Part shown: in pieces, positions 17,986 to 26,335 of the stretch
Layout: every line of letters begins with the position of its first letter
How positions within the stretch are numbered: position 1 is the first letter of the stretch
Assembly (NCBI GenBank): GCA_037783545.1
Contig: JBBELK010000525.1
Coordinates: 2,170,001 to 2,234,000, forward strand
Source: Henricia sp. BOLD:AAB3569
Lineage: Eukaryota > Echinodermata > Asteroidea > Spinulosida > Echinasteridae
DNA length: 64,000 nucleotides
Reading direction: 5' to 3'
The notes under the pieces: model-generated
What the model was told of the DNA's origin: nothing
Database searches by the model: none
What the model saw: the letters and a program-made list of their open reading frames with translations, nothing else
Program-made: the position numbers and the translations under genes

Positions 17986-18741
17986 TTAATACAGAGACGG
18001 GCGAATTTTGCGGAAATGTAGTGCTATCGTGAGTTTCCCGCTTTGAAATGGTACTTTTACACCCGTGTCCTTCCTTATATCCACGTGAATAATTTCAAAA
18101 TTTTTAGTTTTCACAGGTATGTAATGAGGCGTCGTGAATGTGTGGGCGATGGTGTCTCCATACAAAACACCGGATGTCTGAAGCGGTACGACTCTCAACA
18201 AGGGGGCACTCGCATCTCCAACCAGCTGATTTTCCACAATGTCGCAGTAGACGTACATCCCGTAAAATCCATTGTTCACATCGATAGGAACTTCACCGTT
18301 TACGGTCTGATTCACCGATTTAAATTTTAACCCCAGCATGCGATACAGTTGCTCGTTAAAGTAGATGTACGCACCCGCCCGGAGACTTATGCGTATTTTA
18401 CCCGAATATTTATCCGATCTTATACTTATTCTCGATCTACCGGAGTCATTCATTTCGTGTGAGATTGCCTTCACTAAATCATCGATCGATTGGTAATAAC
18501 CGTTAGTTAATTTACCATGTATTTGATGGGCACCATCCGAGCTGTAAACGAAGGTGTCGTTTTCGGGCGTGATGTTGTACCACGTGAACGGGTAGTGAAT
18601 TTCCGTGATAGCCACTTCCCAGTTTCCCGTGAGATTAATCTGATCAACCAGGTGCGTCGTGTAACCCGACAATGTGTTGTTCGGGTATAGCGATACAGAA
18701 GCATTGCTCGGTAGCGTTACGTAGAATTGGGTACGAGACAT
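17986..18741 (-). CDS. mCP: minor capsid (penton) protein, single jelly-roll
   Basis: This 251-residue protein contains the CDIVENQLVGD block and a following PLLRVV that I recall from Polinton penton proteins. It starts with SRTQFYVTLPSNAS. It should occupy the five-fold vertices of the particle. It lies between integrase (10 nt upstream) and the pVI-like gene (2 nt downstream). The reading frame is intact. Confidence 0.9.
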   Translation of the reverse strand: MSRTQFYVTLPSNASVSLYPNNTLSGYTTHLVDQINLTGNWEVAITEIHYPFTWYNITPENDTFVYSSDGAHQIHGKLTNGYYQSIDDLVKAISHEMNDSGRSRISIRSDKYSGKIRISLRAGAYIYFNEQLYRMLGLKFKSVNQTVNGEVPIDVNNGFYGMYVYCDIVENQLVGDASAPLLRVVPLQTSGVLYGDTIAHTFTTPHYIPVKTKNFEIIHVDIRKDTGVKVPFQSGKLTIALHFRKIRPSLY

Positions 18742-18751
18742 GGTTATGTCT

Positions 18752-19825
18752 TTACTGACGATGATTCCTTACCCAACTGTTAAACTTGGTTGGATAACCA
18801 AGCCATTTAACGAAATATTCAGTTCTTCCATTCTTCTTGCGCGTGCGAATGACTCTCTCAACGCGGTAAACATCGTCACGTTTGTCCACCTTTTGTAATT
18901 CCTCCTCGTAAAACGTACCCAGGATCTCTTCTTCTGAATAATCTTGCAGTTTGTACACAGGTTTTTGTCTCAGGCCGATCATCTTCGACACCGTGAAGAT
19001 TTCCTCCGTCCACGCCGGGAGGTAAGACTTTTCAAACTTCATACGCTGTTTACTGATTCTCACTTGATCACCCATTTGAAACTTGAATACCATTGAGCTC
19101 GTTTTAGGCCCGTATAAATTTTTCCAGACCTGGCTCTCGTTCTCACCGTCCACCTCTGAAGGTTTCATCTTTATTGACCGATGATATGAACCGTTGTATG
19201 CTTTTACAATTTGTTGCAATACCGGAGCGTATTTGAGCGTATTTTTATATGTGAAATAGCGCCACATTTTCGATTTAAGAGTACGGTTAAACCTCTCGAC
19301 AACCGAGGCTTTTGTTTCACTGTTCGTAGTGTAGAAATGGATGTCTTTGCTCTTCAACAATTTTTGAAACTTCTTATTTGTGAATTCACTGCCTTTATCC
19401 GTGTGAATCATTATAGGTTTTCTCCCGCTGGATTTGATATTCCGTCTGAAAGCTTCTACCAATGTGTCACCCGTCTTGTTCTTTAAAGGAATCACCCAGG
19501 CAAACTTGGAGAACACGTCGATCCACGTCAGTAAGTATCTGTATCCTCCGTTATATTTTGCCAAGTTTGACAAGTCCGCTAAGTCCAGCTCGTGTATTTC
19601 ATCACGTCCGACTGCTAAAACTCTATTCCGCGAAAAATTCTTTCTGGCGGGTTTGTGCAGCGTGTACGTATCCTGTTTACGTAAGAAGTCTGTAATCTGC
19701 TTGCGCGTTATAACGTATTTGCCGTCACGTTTAACGGCGCGATAAAGTTTTTCTATGCTACCCAATCCGCTTTCATTATGAAAATTATAATACAGTTTTT
19801 TCAAATACTCATTTGTACTCTTCAT
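18752..19825 (-). CDS. INT: Polinton integrase with C-terminal chromodomain
   Basis: This 357-residue DDE recombinase inserts the element and makes the 6-bp duplication. Catalytic residues are D81 (HELDLADL), D143 (HTDKGSEF) and E177 (VVERFNR). The C-terminus carries a chromodomain (YRVERVI...YFVKWLGYP), known in other integrases to bind modified histones. I start at the ATG at 19825; an earlier in-frame GTG is unlikely in a eukaryote. The first 86 bases (codons 1-28 and part of 29) lie inside the right inverted repeat, so the gene start is duplicated at 6836-6921. It heads a tight cluster with the capsid genes. Confidence 0.95.
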   Translation of the reverse strand: MKSTNEYLKKLYYNFHNESGLGSIEKLYRAVKRDGKYVITRKQITDFLRKQDTYTLHKPARKNFSRNRVLAVGRDEIHELDLADLSNLAKYNGGYRYLLTWIDVFSKFAWVIPLKNKTGDTLVEAFRRNIKSSGRKPIMIHTDKGSEFTNKKFQKLLKSKDIHFYTTNSETKASVVERFNRTLKSKMWRYFTYKNTLKYAPVLQQIVKAYNGSYHRSIKMKPSEVDGENESQVWKNLYGPKTSSMVFKFQMGDQVRISKQRMKFEKSYLPAWTEEIFTVSKMIGLRQKPVYKLQDYSEEEILGTFYEEELQKVDKRDDVYRVERVIRTRKKNGRTEYFVKWLGYPTKFNSWVRNHRQ

Positions 19826-20077
19826 GTTGACGCAACGGGGTCTGCACACAGACTGATTTTATCATCACGCAAACAACAATTTATTTAATTAACCCAATTC
19901 ATTCTTTCTTTTATTTTCTCGAACAAATATTTACCAGAGAACGTTGACAAATTACAGTTATTATTATTATTATAACATGTTTTTATTTTTATTATTATTT
20001 TTACAAGAACTTTTACACAATTTTTATTTTACAAAGCAGTTAAAGTTACAAAGTACACAAACAGATTTAAACAAATT

Positions 20078-21031
20078 TTAACATTTATTATAACACACGT
20101 CGAAAAGCACAGATTCCCGTTTTTCTGGGATGTTCACGTGCTTGTCCACGTATTCAGTAAAAATACCGTTCGTGTGGTAAATTGTAGGATATGCTGTGGA
20201 TATGCTATCGATCTCACGAGCTTTTAAATTCCATGCCATCCTGCACGTTCCCAACCCCCTATCGATGATCTCACACAGCGCTATATCAAAGAATTGCTCG
20301 ATTTTAATCTCCATCGAATCCATCATACAGGCATGATTGCGCTGTGTGACATCATCGACAGGGGGCAAGCCGCACCCGTAGCAATGCCTCATACTGATTT
20401 CGTCTATTTTCTTAAGCACCGTCGGTACGAGTAGTGACTGGATTATATTAAACGAAAGTTCTTTTGCGTCCACCTCGGGGGCGGTTTGGTCTCCGTCTTG
20501 ATCTTGATCTTCCACGTCAATCTTCAGTTCTTTGCAGCCAGTGTCTGGGACGACGTCTTCTTCTTCTTCTTCTTCTTCTTCGTCAGCCACATCACGCTTC
20601 CTCTTCCTGCTCTCCAGTTCTTGAACAGCCTCATCGACCGCCTTGTTAATGGATGGTAACAGCTCCACCAGTCTCGCCCATTCATGGATACGTAGGTTGA
20701 TCCCTCGGGGGCCGCCCCAGAAAGTGCCGTCGCTGATGGGGCAGTATTCGCGGACCTTCACGTACACGTTATCTCTGAATGGCTCGACTACCACGTGGCG
20801 TACGTCGGTCATCTTAAACCTTCTTGAGGGATCAGCGTTGACTTCCCGTCTCACCGAGGGGGTGGCGTTGAACGACGGGGCCAACTTCACCTCAGCTCTG
20901 GCGGTCATCCTTCGTTGCAGACGCTGGAGGCGTTCCGGGTCCACCTTGGCCGTCACCGAGGGAGGGATGTACTCGCGAACCTCACGTCGGTTACCAGCTG
21001 CATCGTACTTAGGTGTGTAATAACCGGCCAT
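20078..21031 (-). CDS. PC4-like ssDNA-binding protein in Polinton TIR (right copy)
   Basis: Its 317 residues are identical to those of the gene at 5630-6583: PC4-like region at 74-135, SRKRKR at 141-146, poly-Glu, and the C217/C220/H233/C235 cluster. This copy lies 252 bp upstream of the integrase and points the same way, so it may share its promoter with the leftward virion cluster. Identity of the two copies implies recent insertion or continuing gene conversion between the repeats. Confidence 0.8.
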   Translation of the reverse strand: MAGYYTPKYDAAGNRREVREYIPPSVTAKVDPERLQRLQRRMTARAEVKLAPSFNATPSVRREVNADPSRRFKMTDVRHVVVEPFRDNVYVKVREYCPISDGTFWGGPRGINLRIHEWARLVELLPSINKAVDEAVQELESRKRKRDVADEEEEEEEEDVVPDTGCKELKIDVEDQDQDGDQTAPEVDAKELSFNIIQSLLVPTVLKKIDEISMRHCYGCGLPPVDDVTQRNHACMMDSMEIKIEQFFDIALCEIIDRGLGTCRMAWNLKAREIDSISTAYPTIYHTNGIFTEYVDKHVNIPEKRESVLFDVCYNKC

Positions 21032-21122
21032 CTTGATTTCTTGATTTCTTGCTTGCTTCGTAGTGTAGTGTAGAACAACGTAGATTCGTGAAATGAATTT
21101 GACGGATAACTCCAACAACGCT

Positions 21123-21130
21123 GTTTATAT
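21123..21130 (-). promoter_or_regulatory. TATA box of right PC4-like gene
   Basis: This is the exact mirror of ATATAAAC at 5531-5538, next to the CCAAT array. Confidence 0.65.
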
Positions 21131-21450
21131 GGCCATAAACCCACGCTTGCATAATCTGTCTCATCAAACCCAAGCTCCCCATTGGTCCTAAACCCACGCT
21201 AGCATTTCTGTCTCATCAACCCCCAAGCTTCTCATTGGCCCTCAACCCACGCTTGCTTAAGCTGTCTCATCAAACCCAAGCTTCTCATTGGCCCTCAACC
21301 CACGCTTGCATAATCTGTCTCATCAAACCCAAGCTTCTCATTGGCCCTCAACCCACGCTTGCATAATCTGTCTCATCAAACCCTAGCTTCTCATTGGCCC
21401 TCAACCCACGCTTGCATAATCTGTCTCATCAAGCCCAAGCTTCTCATTGG
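21131..21450. repeat. 53-bp tandem array with CCAAT boxes (right copy)
   Basis: Mirror of 5211-5530. It has six ATTGG (reverse CCAAT) words with the same 53-bp spacing. Confidence 0.9.
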
Positions 21451-21547
21451 TCCGTAGGTTTAATTGTTATGCTAATGAGTTCCATTGTTCTTGTGCATCA
21501 TGCATAAACTAACAATAGATTGTCTCATCAAGACCCTATACACTACT

Positions 21548-21553
21548 CGGGCG
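21548..21553. repeat. Polinton target-site duplication, right (CGGGCG)
   Basis: Exact copy of 5108-5113. Confidence 0.95.
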
Positions 21554-21623
21554 GGCTTACTTATGATTCCAAAAATTTTATGATTAAGATTTTCCTCAAA
21601 ATTGCAGGAAATGTGCTTAAAAC

Positions 21624-21656
21624 CATAGAGTTGTATACGGCTTATACAACTCTATG
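21624..21656. repeat. 14-bp-arm hairpin
   Basis: catagagttgtata and tatacaactctatg are exact inverted copies separated by five bases. Confidence 0.7.
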
Positions 21657-21937
21657 CTTAGAGCCCATAGATAATATTCCTTGAATTTGAAAATGAAATT
21701 TTAAAAATTTCAATGTCAATTTCAATTTTTCCGTTAAAATAAAGTAAATGCTTTTAAAATGTGTTCGGAGCCCCTGGCCCTCCGAACACACAAAAAAAAA
21801 ATCTAATTTGCTGAGAACCACGGACAATATAACTAATTTTTATTTTATTTTATTTCAAGAACCAAAGAAAATTTGGATCATTCCGATCATTTGTAGAAAG
21901 AAACAAAAGTACGATATTCCAATAGACACTTTTCACA

Positions 21938-22072
21938 GGCGGCCATATAACAGGGGCAGCCGAGTCACATTGTCACTGTGCGTTATGCACGAGTAGGCAC
22001 TTTGTGGATCTATTGTCGCTCCATTTAAATACCTGCATGCCCCTGTCATGGCGGCCGGTGCAAACGGTCTTA
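21938..22072. mobile_element. MITE family, copy 1 (GGCGGCCAT ends)
   Basis: The ends share GGCGGCCAT...CAGGGGC in inverted form. The central GCACGAGTAGGCACTTTGTG recurs inverted at 62180-62230 within a second, diverged copy (62138-62265). Confidence 0.65.
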
Positions 22073-22937
22073 CTATTCGCTGGCAGAGTGTGACGTCACT
22101 TTCGCCCAGTTCGCATTCACTGCTACTGCTTTGACACTATACTTGTATGACAACGGGTATGTCCAGTACATTCGTTTCATTACACACATGCCACAAGGGG
22201 AACATTTTCCGCGCGTTTTTCTGTTACATGTACAGGTAGGTATAACCAGTGAAAATCATTATTGTTCATATTTGTAAATAATTTCTTCAAAAAGAGTACC
22301 GGTAATAATAAAATACGCAAACACAATGAAAGTAAAACGTAAGCGTGAACCAGTGACCATTGCAACGGTCCAGTGACCCCGATGTGACGTCAGACTCTGC
22401 CGGCGAATTGAGTCCACATTTATATAATTTATTGTCCTATTTTAACTCCCCATATTAAACGCAAACAACATGAAGCCTAATTTTCCCACCAAAGAAAAGA
22501 ACAAATTAAACCAAAAGCATTTCTTTCCCGGAAATTTCATTTAAAGGACGTCGCTGTTTATATTGCCAAACTGCCTCATCTGACTTCACTTAGTATTGCG
22601 ATAATATTCCCGGCGTTCAACTTCGCCAAGATTTTGACCGTCTGAAATAAAGATAGAAAAGAAACTCTTCTCTAAAACACAGTAATGACAATATTAACGT
22701 CAAATTATTAATGTGACTTCTCCAAACGCTTTGTTCTCTGTTTGGATGACATTTATAGGTAAAGGACCATATCGATTTCTGTGGGTAAAATTATTATTTT
22801 ATTTTTATAATTTTCAAAATGAGCGCTAATCGTTTATGATGTTTTGTCACTTAAATTTAGGCCAATTGTATCATTTGCAATGACCCAATTTTGTTTTTCA
22901 TGAATTGACAAGAAAACCTTACTCAAAGTGTTGATAG
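22073..22937. other. stretch without recognisable gene
   Basis: AT-rich host DNA between the Polinton side and the Gypsy element. No coding sequence or strong repeat is seen. Confidence 0.5.
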
Positions 22938-23676
22938 TGTAACGAAACAGTATATTATAGTAAACATAGGGATCATGGTATTTGTGCATAATTAGGTTGC
23001 GCGCGCAGGGGAGGTCACCGACTGTCGCCTGTGCACGTAACCGTGGGCGCGCATGTGACTGCCAGCGGGCAGGGAGAGCGATTCTAGAGAGCTTCAAAGA
23101 CGGACGAGTTGTTCGAGTGTTTACCGGCAAAAGTAACGAACCGTTCGTCGGTAAGTTGTGCAGCAGCAATTGGTTTATTTATTGACAGTGTGTCTGCAGG
23201 CGTAATAGGCAGCGCTGCGGTGGGACGTGTGTCGTTCCTAATAGCGTTTGATGCTTATGCCTTTTCGAGTTCGGCGCGGAATAGTATCCAAGTTTGGAAC
23301 CCGGGCGCTCCACATTCTTTGACTAGTTCACGGTGCTAAATTAACTGAGTAAGGGCACGCGGACTGCGGTAGAAGTACCGATTTAGGCTAAAGGTGGCGT
23401 GTGCTGCAAGGTACGTTGTGTCGAGCTGTAGGTCAGCTCAAGAAGTTCGCCATTTTGAGCGAGACAACGTACTGGTAAATGTGTATTACTTACCCTACGT
23501 GCAGTACTTAATCAACGTGCCTTACTTACTCAATGTGCAGTACTTACTAATGAGCGTGCATTACTTACACATCGGGCATTGCTACATGCTGTGGAGTCGT
23601 GCATAACTTAAGCTCGTACATGTGCGTCACGTACAGAGCTGTTATTCACAGACTTGTGGAATAATGTTAATTGTTG

Positions 23677-24030
23677 CCTGTGCATAACTTACCGAGCTGC
23701 CGTGTAACTTACTGCGAGTGCGTGTAACTTACCGAGCTGCTGTGTAACTTACTGAGCTGCTGTGTAACTTACTGCTAGTGCGTATAACTTACCGAGCTGC
23801 TGTGTAACTTACTGCGAGTGCGTGTTACTTACCGAGCTGCTGTGTAACTTACTGAGATGCTGTGTAACTTACTGCTAGTGCGTGTAACTTACCGAGCTGC
23901 TGTGTAACTTACTGCTAGTGCGTGTAACTTACTGAGCTGCCGTGTAACTTACCGAGCTGCCGTGTGACTTACTGCTAGTGCGTGTAACTTACCGAGCTGC
24001 CGTGTGACTTACTGCGAGTGCGTGTAACTT
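23677..24030. repeat. 20-bp tandem array in 5' LTR
   Basis: About 17-18 units of roughly 20 bp, each GTGTAACTTAC(C/T)G followed by AGCTGC or CGAGTGC-like variants, in mixed order. Every unit contains ACTTAC, which reads GTAAGT on the minus strand, the consensus of a 5' splice site. Confidence 0.9.
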
Positions 24031-24450
24031 ACCGGCTACGTTATATTGAACCAGCTGCACAACACTGACTGTAAGGTTCATTGATCCCTAGAGTGTATTA
24101 CTTACTTGTGTGTCTGTCGCCCGAAGTAAGCCCTGAGAAACAAAGTGTCAGTCATAATACAAGAAAGCCCTATATAAGACCACCTTTTCTTTATTTCACT
24201 AAGTAATTGTTTACACCTACAATTAAGCCACCCAACGTGTTGAACATTAATAAAACTGTCATAAGTTGCTGACAAAGTCCTTGTCCTTCCCTTGCTTTAT
24301 TTTATGAGTCTTGATTTGTCATAGGGCCTGACAACCGATATCCAACCGGCGGTATATTTCCTCCAAAACGGACCAGCACCTTTTGCCTTGAGGTCGCTTA
24401 GAGTAGACTCTCGCCCGAGGAAGAATCTTAGTTTAAGGGAATTTGTCGTC

Positions 24451-24570
24451 GCCACATATGGTGTCAGACTTGATCCTCCCAGACTGAGGTTCGGCCCGGG
24501 GAAACACGCCACATATGGTGTCAGACTTGATCCTCCCAGACTGAGGTTCGGCCCGGGGAAACCCGCCACA
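24451..24570. repeat. 57-bp duplication at LTR 3' end with primer-site-like starts
   Basis: GCCACA(T/A)ATGGTGTCAGA occurs at 24451, 24508 and 24565, exactly 57 bp apart. The third instance runs into the real primer-binding site. So the LTR end holds two internal copies of the LTR/primer-site junction. Confidence 0.9.
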
Positions 24571-24572
24571 AA

Positions 24573-24590
24573 TGGTGTCAGAAGTGGGAT
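24573..24590 (+). promoter_or_regulatory. primer-binding site, tRNA-Leu
   Basis: TGGTGTCAGAAGTGGGAT begins two bases after the LTR. It is complementary to the 3' end of animal tRNA-Leu (...ATCCCACTTCTGACA plus CCA) as I remember it. It primes minus-strand DNA synthesis. Confidence 0.85.
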
Positions 24591-24691
24591 GGTTGGAATT
24601 GGTTAAGTTGGCCTTGTGAAATAATCTGATCAGGGATTCGTAGGGTAGAGTTTGCCGGTATTGGTACTAGCCAGAGGAAGCCGGGAGCAAT

Positions 24692-26335
24692 ATGACCGAG
24701 GACGCTGCAAAGAACCAGGGTGCCTCAGGTACAGAAAATGAGTTACATAGGCTTAGGTTGGAGACCCAGCTGCTGAGGTGGGAAAAAGATCACTCTGCAA
24801 AGCAGTTGGAAGCTGCCATGAAAGAGTTGAACTCTGAAAGTGTTAGGGGTTCCGTAAGTGCAGTGGACGAGAGCACGCCTAAGGTGGCCAGACGTGCTAA
24901 GTATTGGGTTGACTCTGAAATTGAGTTACGGTTACCCATTGAAGGGACATCTGGGTATGTCTCAGGTACGACAAAAGAGTTGTCGTATGCCGGCCTATCG
25001 CCCGAAGGAGCGACGGCGCCGAAGCAAAGGAAAGATGTGATTCACGTAGCAAGCACGCCTCTTAGAGTGGGCTCAGGGGCATTGCCTCGAGCCGATTGTA
25101 CACCTATAAGGGAGGCAGATGGCTCTGTTGCGGATGATCTGATGTTGTTTTTGTCAGGTCAAAGTAATCCAGAACAGGGGTGGAAAGGGACCAACCCGTT
25201 CTTGGTGGATAGGGAGGTGGAAACCCCCAAGAAATTACATAGCGAACTGTTAAGTTTTGCAACTCGTCCTGACGAGAAATGCAGGGACAGTTCAGCTGAG
25301 AACAAGTCGAGTTCCTCAGTGGGGCCATGGCCACTGAGAAGAAATTCTAAAAGAATCTATGGAGGTGATAAGAGGGAATCTCGTCCGGAGCGCGAAGATC
25401 GGCGCCCAAATATTACCCCTGATAGGTACAGTGGTAAGGTACCATGGGAAGAATACCACCGACATTTTGAATCATGTCGACGAGTGAACCAGTGGAACGA
25501 GAAGCAAGCTGCAGACTACTTAACAGCTAGTTTGCAAGGCAATGCTCTCCGAACATTAGGTGATTCGGGACAAGATCACAGTTATGGTGGAATTGTCAAG
25601 TTGCTGGAGAGACGTTTTGGGTCTGGCCGACAAAGTGAAAATTTCTTGGTCGAGCTGAGACACCGACGTCAGGGCCACAAAGAGTCCTTGCAAGAGATGG
25701 GACAATCAATACGTGAGTTGACGTCGAAGGCGTACCCTGAAATACAGGAAGACGCCCGAGACCGACTTGCGAAAAATCACTACCTTGATGCGGTAGAAAG
25801 TCAGTCAATACGGGAGGGTATAAATAGGGCCCGACCCAAGACCCTGGATGAAGCTATCCGGGCGGCACTTGAGACTGAAAACTTAGAGAACGTCGAGATG
25901 CAAAGAGTGCTCGACAGAAAGCCCGCAAAATTTGCGAGGGCTGCGGATCCCGGTGTCGAACAAAGATTGGGAATGGTAGAGAAGAGTTTTAGTGAGCATG
26001 CCCGAACCTTGCAAACACTAGTTGAAACTCTAAAAGATTTGACAGATCGAGTTCAGGGCCAAGGTTCAAACCAGGGCGTGTCTGCAAATAAGACACAAAA
26101 AGTCCCTACGGTGGAGCCGGGTGGTCGAAAATGTTTCAATTGTGGAGAGAAAGGGCATTTCGCTCGTCAATGCAAACTGCCCCGAAGACAGAATTTCCAG
26201 AATCAGGGAAACGCCAGTCAGCCTCTCGTTGGACCCGTGGGAAGGCTGGATATGCGAGAGGGTCCAAAAGGCGACATGGTGGCATTGACAGAGAAGCAGA
26301 GAAGCGGAGGAGAGAGGGAGACAGGCAAAGAATGA
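24692..26335 (+). CDS. gag: Gypsy Gag polyprotein
   Basis: This 547-residue protein packages the element RNA. The N-terminus is helical and charged. A capsid-like region spans about 240-420, and one CCHC zinc knuckle (C481, C484, H489, C494; CFNCGEKGHFARQC) lies near the end. The ATG at 24692 is 101 bp after the primer site. Its TGA overlaps the pol ATG as ATGA (26332-26335). No break is seen. Confidence 0.93.
   Translation: MTEDAAKNQGASGTENELHRLRLETQLLRWEKDHSAKQLEAAMKELNSESVRGSVSAVDESTPKVARRAKYWVDSEIELRLPIEGTSGYVSGTTKELSYAGLSPEGATAPKQRKDVIHVASTPLRVGSGALPRADCTPIREADGSVADDLMLFLSGQSNPEQGWKGTNPFLVDREVETPKKLHSELLSFATRPDEKCRDSSAENKSSSSVGPWPLRRNSKRIYGGDKRESRPEREDRRPNITPDRYSGKVPWEEYHRHFESCRRVNQWNEKQAADYLTASLQGNALRTLGDSGQDHSYGGIVKLLERRFGSGRQSENFLVELRHRRQGHKESLQEMGQSIRELTSKAYPEIQEDARDRLAKNHYLDAVESQSIREGINRARPKTLDEAIRAALETENLENVEMQRVLDRKPAKFARAADPGVEQRLGMVEKSFSEHARTLQTLVETLKDLTDRVQGQGSNQGVSANKTQKVPTVEPGGRKCFNCGEKGHFARQCKLPRRQNFQNQGNASQPLVGPVGRLDMREGPKGDMVALTEKQRSGGERETGKE

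Larger units (their letters stand above)
5114..21547. mobile_element. complete Polinton/Maverick element, 16,434 bp
   Basis: Both ends start AGTAGTGTATAG, are inverted copies of each other over 1,808 bp, and are flanked by an exact 6-bp duplication. Inside are the diagnostic Polinton genes: protein-primed family B polymerase, FtsK/HerA-type packaging ATPase, adenain-like protease, chromodomain integrase, and major and minor jelly-roll capsid proteins. Genes run inward from both ends and converge at about 15.2-15.7 kb. All main reading frames appear intact, and the two inverted repeats encode identical proteins, so insertion was probably recent. Known family biology makes this a self-synthesising transposon with virion genes. 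Activity or particle formation here is inference. Confidence 0.98.
19740..21547 (-). repeat. Polinton terminal inverted repeat, right (1,808 bp)
   Basis: It mirrors 5114-6921 (coordinate p pairs with 26661 minus p). It contains a full PC4-like gene, the 53-bp CCAAT array and the first codons of the integrase gene. Confidence 0.95.
22938..24570 (+). repeat. 5' LTR of Gypsy element
   Basis: Starts TGTAACGAAAC and ends CCGCCACA, 1,633 bp. It carries a 20-bp tandem array (23677-24030) and a 57-bp duplication at its 3' end (24451-24564). AATAAA (AATAAAACTG) at about 24249 may be its polyadenylation signal. Confidence 0.95.

Noticed and set aside
23677-24030. CRISPR-like array
   Set aside because: Units are contiguous 20-bp repeats without spacers, duplicated in both LTRs of a eukaryotic retroelement.
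26131-26335. Programmed -1 frameshift signal between gag and pol
   Set aside because: No X-XXY-YYZ heptamer in the gag frame was found in the overlap; the ATGA overlap explains pol expression better.
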